This document shows, piece after piece, positions 15,956 through 15,957 of a DNA stretch of 15,957 bases. Every line of letters starts with the position of its first letter. The first letter of the stretch is position 1. A model generated the notes under the pieces. It was not told the origin of the DNA. It made no database searches and saw nothing but the letters and a program-made list of their open reading frames with translations. The stretch is from NCBI GenBank assembly GCA_023443095.1, contig JAEZVV010000010.1, forward strand, positions 1 through 15,957, in the 5' to 3' direction. Position numbers and translations under genes: made by a program. Origin of the DNA: Pseudomonadota bacterium (GTDB lineage: Bacteria; Pseudomonadota; Gammaproteobacteria; Burkholderiales; Burkholderiaceae_F).

Positions 15956-15957
15956 TA

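Overview
The window is a GC-rich chromosomal segment. It most likely comes from a betaproteobacterium near the Rhodocyclales/Burkholderiales (Azoarcus/Thauera/Sterolibacterium-like). That placement is inferred from base composition, the clpS-clpA pair and remembered resemblance of the proteins, not from a search. I found no insertion sequence, tRNA, rRNA, CRISPR array or broken gene. Nearly every position lies in a tightly packed gene.

Left part (1-5163, all + strand). After about 236 bases of leader come clpS and clpA, overlapping by ATGA: the N-degron adaptor and the AAA+ unfoldase of the ClpAP protease. A strong intrinsic terminator follows. Next is a two-gene sulfide-oxidation unit: a small monoheme cytochrome c with a TTG start, and the flavoprotein of flavocytochrome c sulfide dehydrogenase with its FAD-linking cysteine and redox cysteine pair. 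A second terminator-like hairpin lies just before a cytoplasmic DUF2199 gene.

Middle part (5180-8362, - strand). Transcription runs leftward through a PECR-like short-chain reductase, a long (592 aa, DmdC-like) acyl-CoA dehydrogenase and a secreted DUF2147 protein. Diverging from it on the + strand are an acyl-CoA synthetase and, overlapping by ATGA, a ChoD-like GMC oxidoreductase that carries a ferredoxin-like cysteine cluster.

Right part (11933-15957). A DUF6582-like small gene and a TetR regulator run leftward. Diverging from tetR is a + strand operon: an IVD/LCAD/AtuD-type acyl-CoA dehydrogenase, a BKACE (DUF849) beta-keto acid cleavage enzyme and an unusual crotonase. It continues past the window edge, because a ribosome binding site is the last thing visible.

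The main result is regulatory. The two divergent promoter regions, 4.6 kb apart, share an identical 16-base block within a dyad. At both sites candidate -35 hexamers of both divergent promoters fall inside the dyad. The simplest reading is that the TetR protein represses itself and four transcription units as one regulon. Together these encode activation (ligase), desaturation (two acyl-CoA dehydrogenases), hydration (crotonase), redox steps (SDR, GMC) and carbon-carbon cleavage (BKACE) of a branched, isoprenoid-like or steroid-like carboxylic acid. The substrate cannot be read from the sequence.
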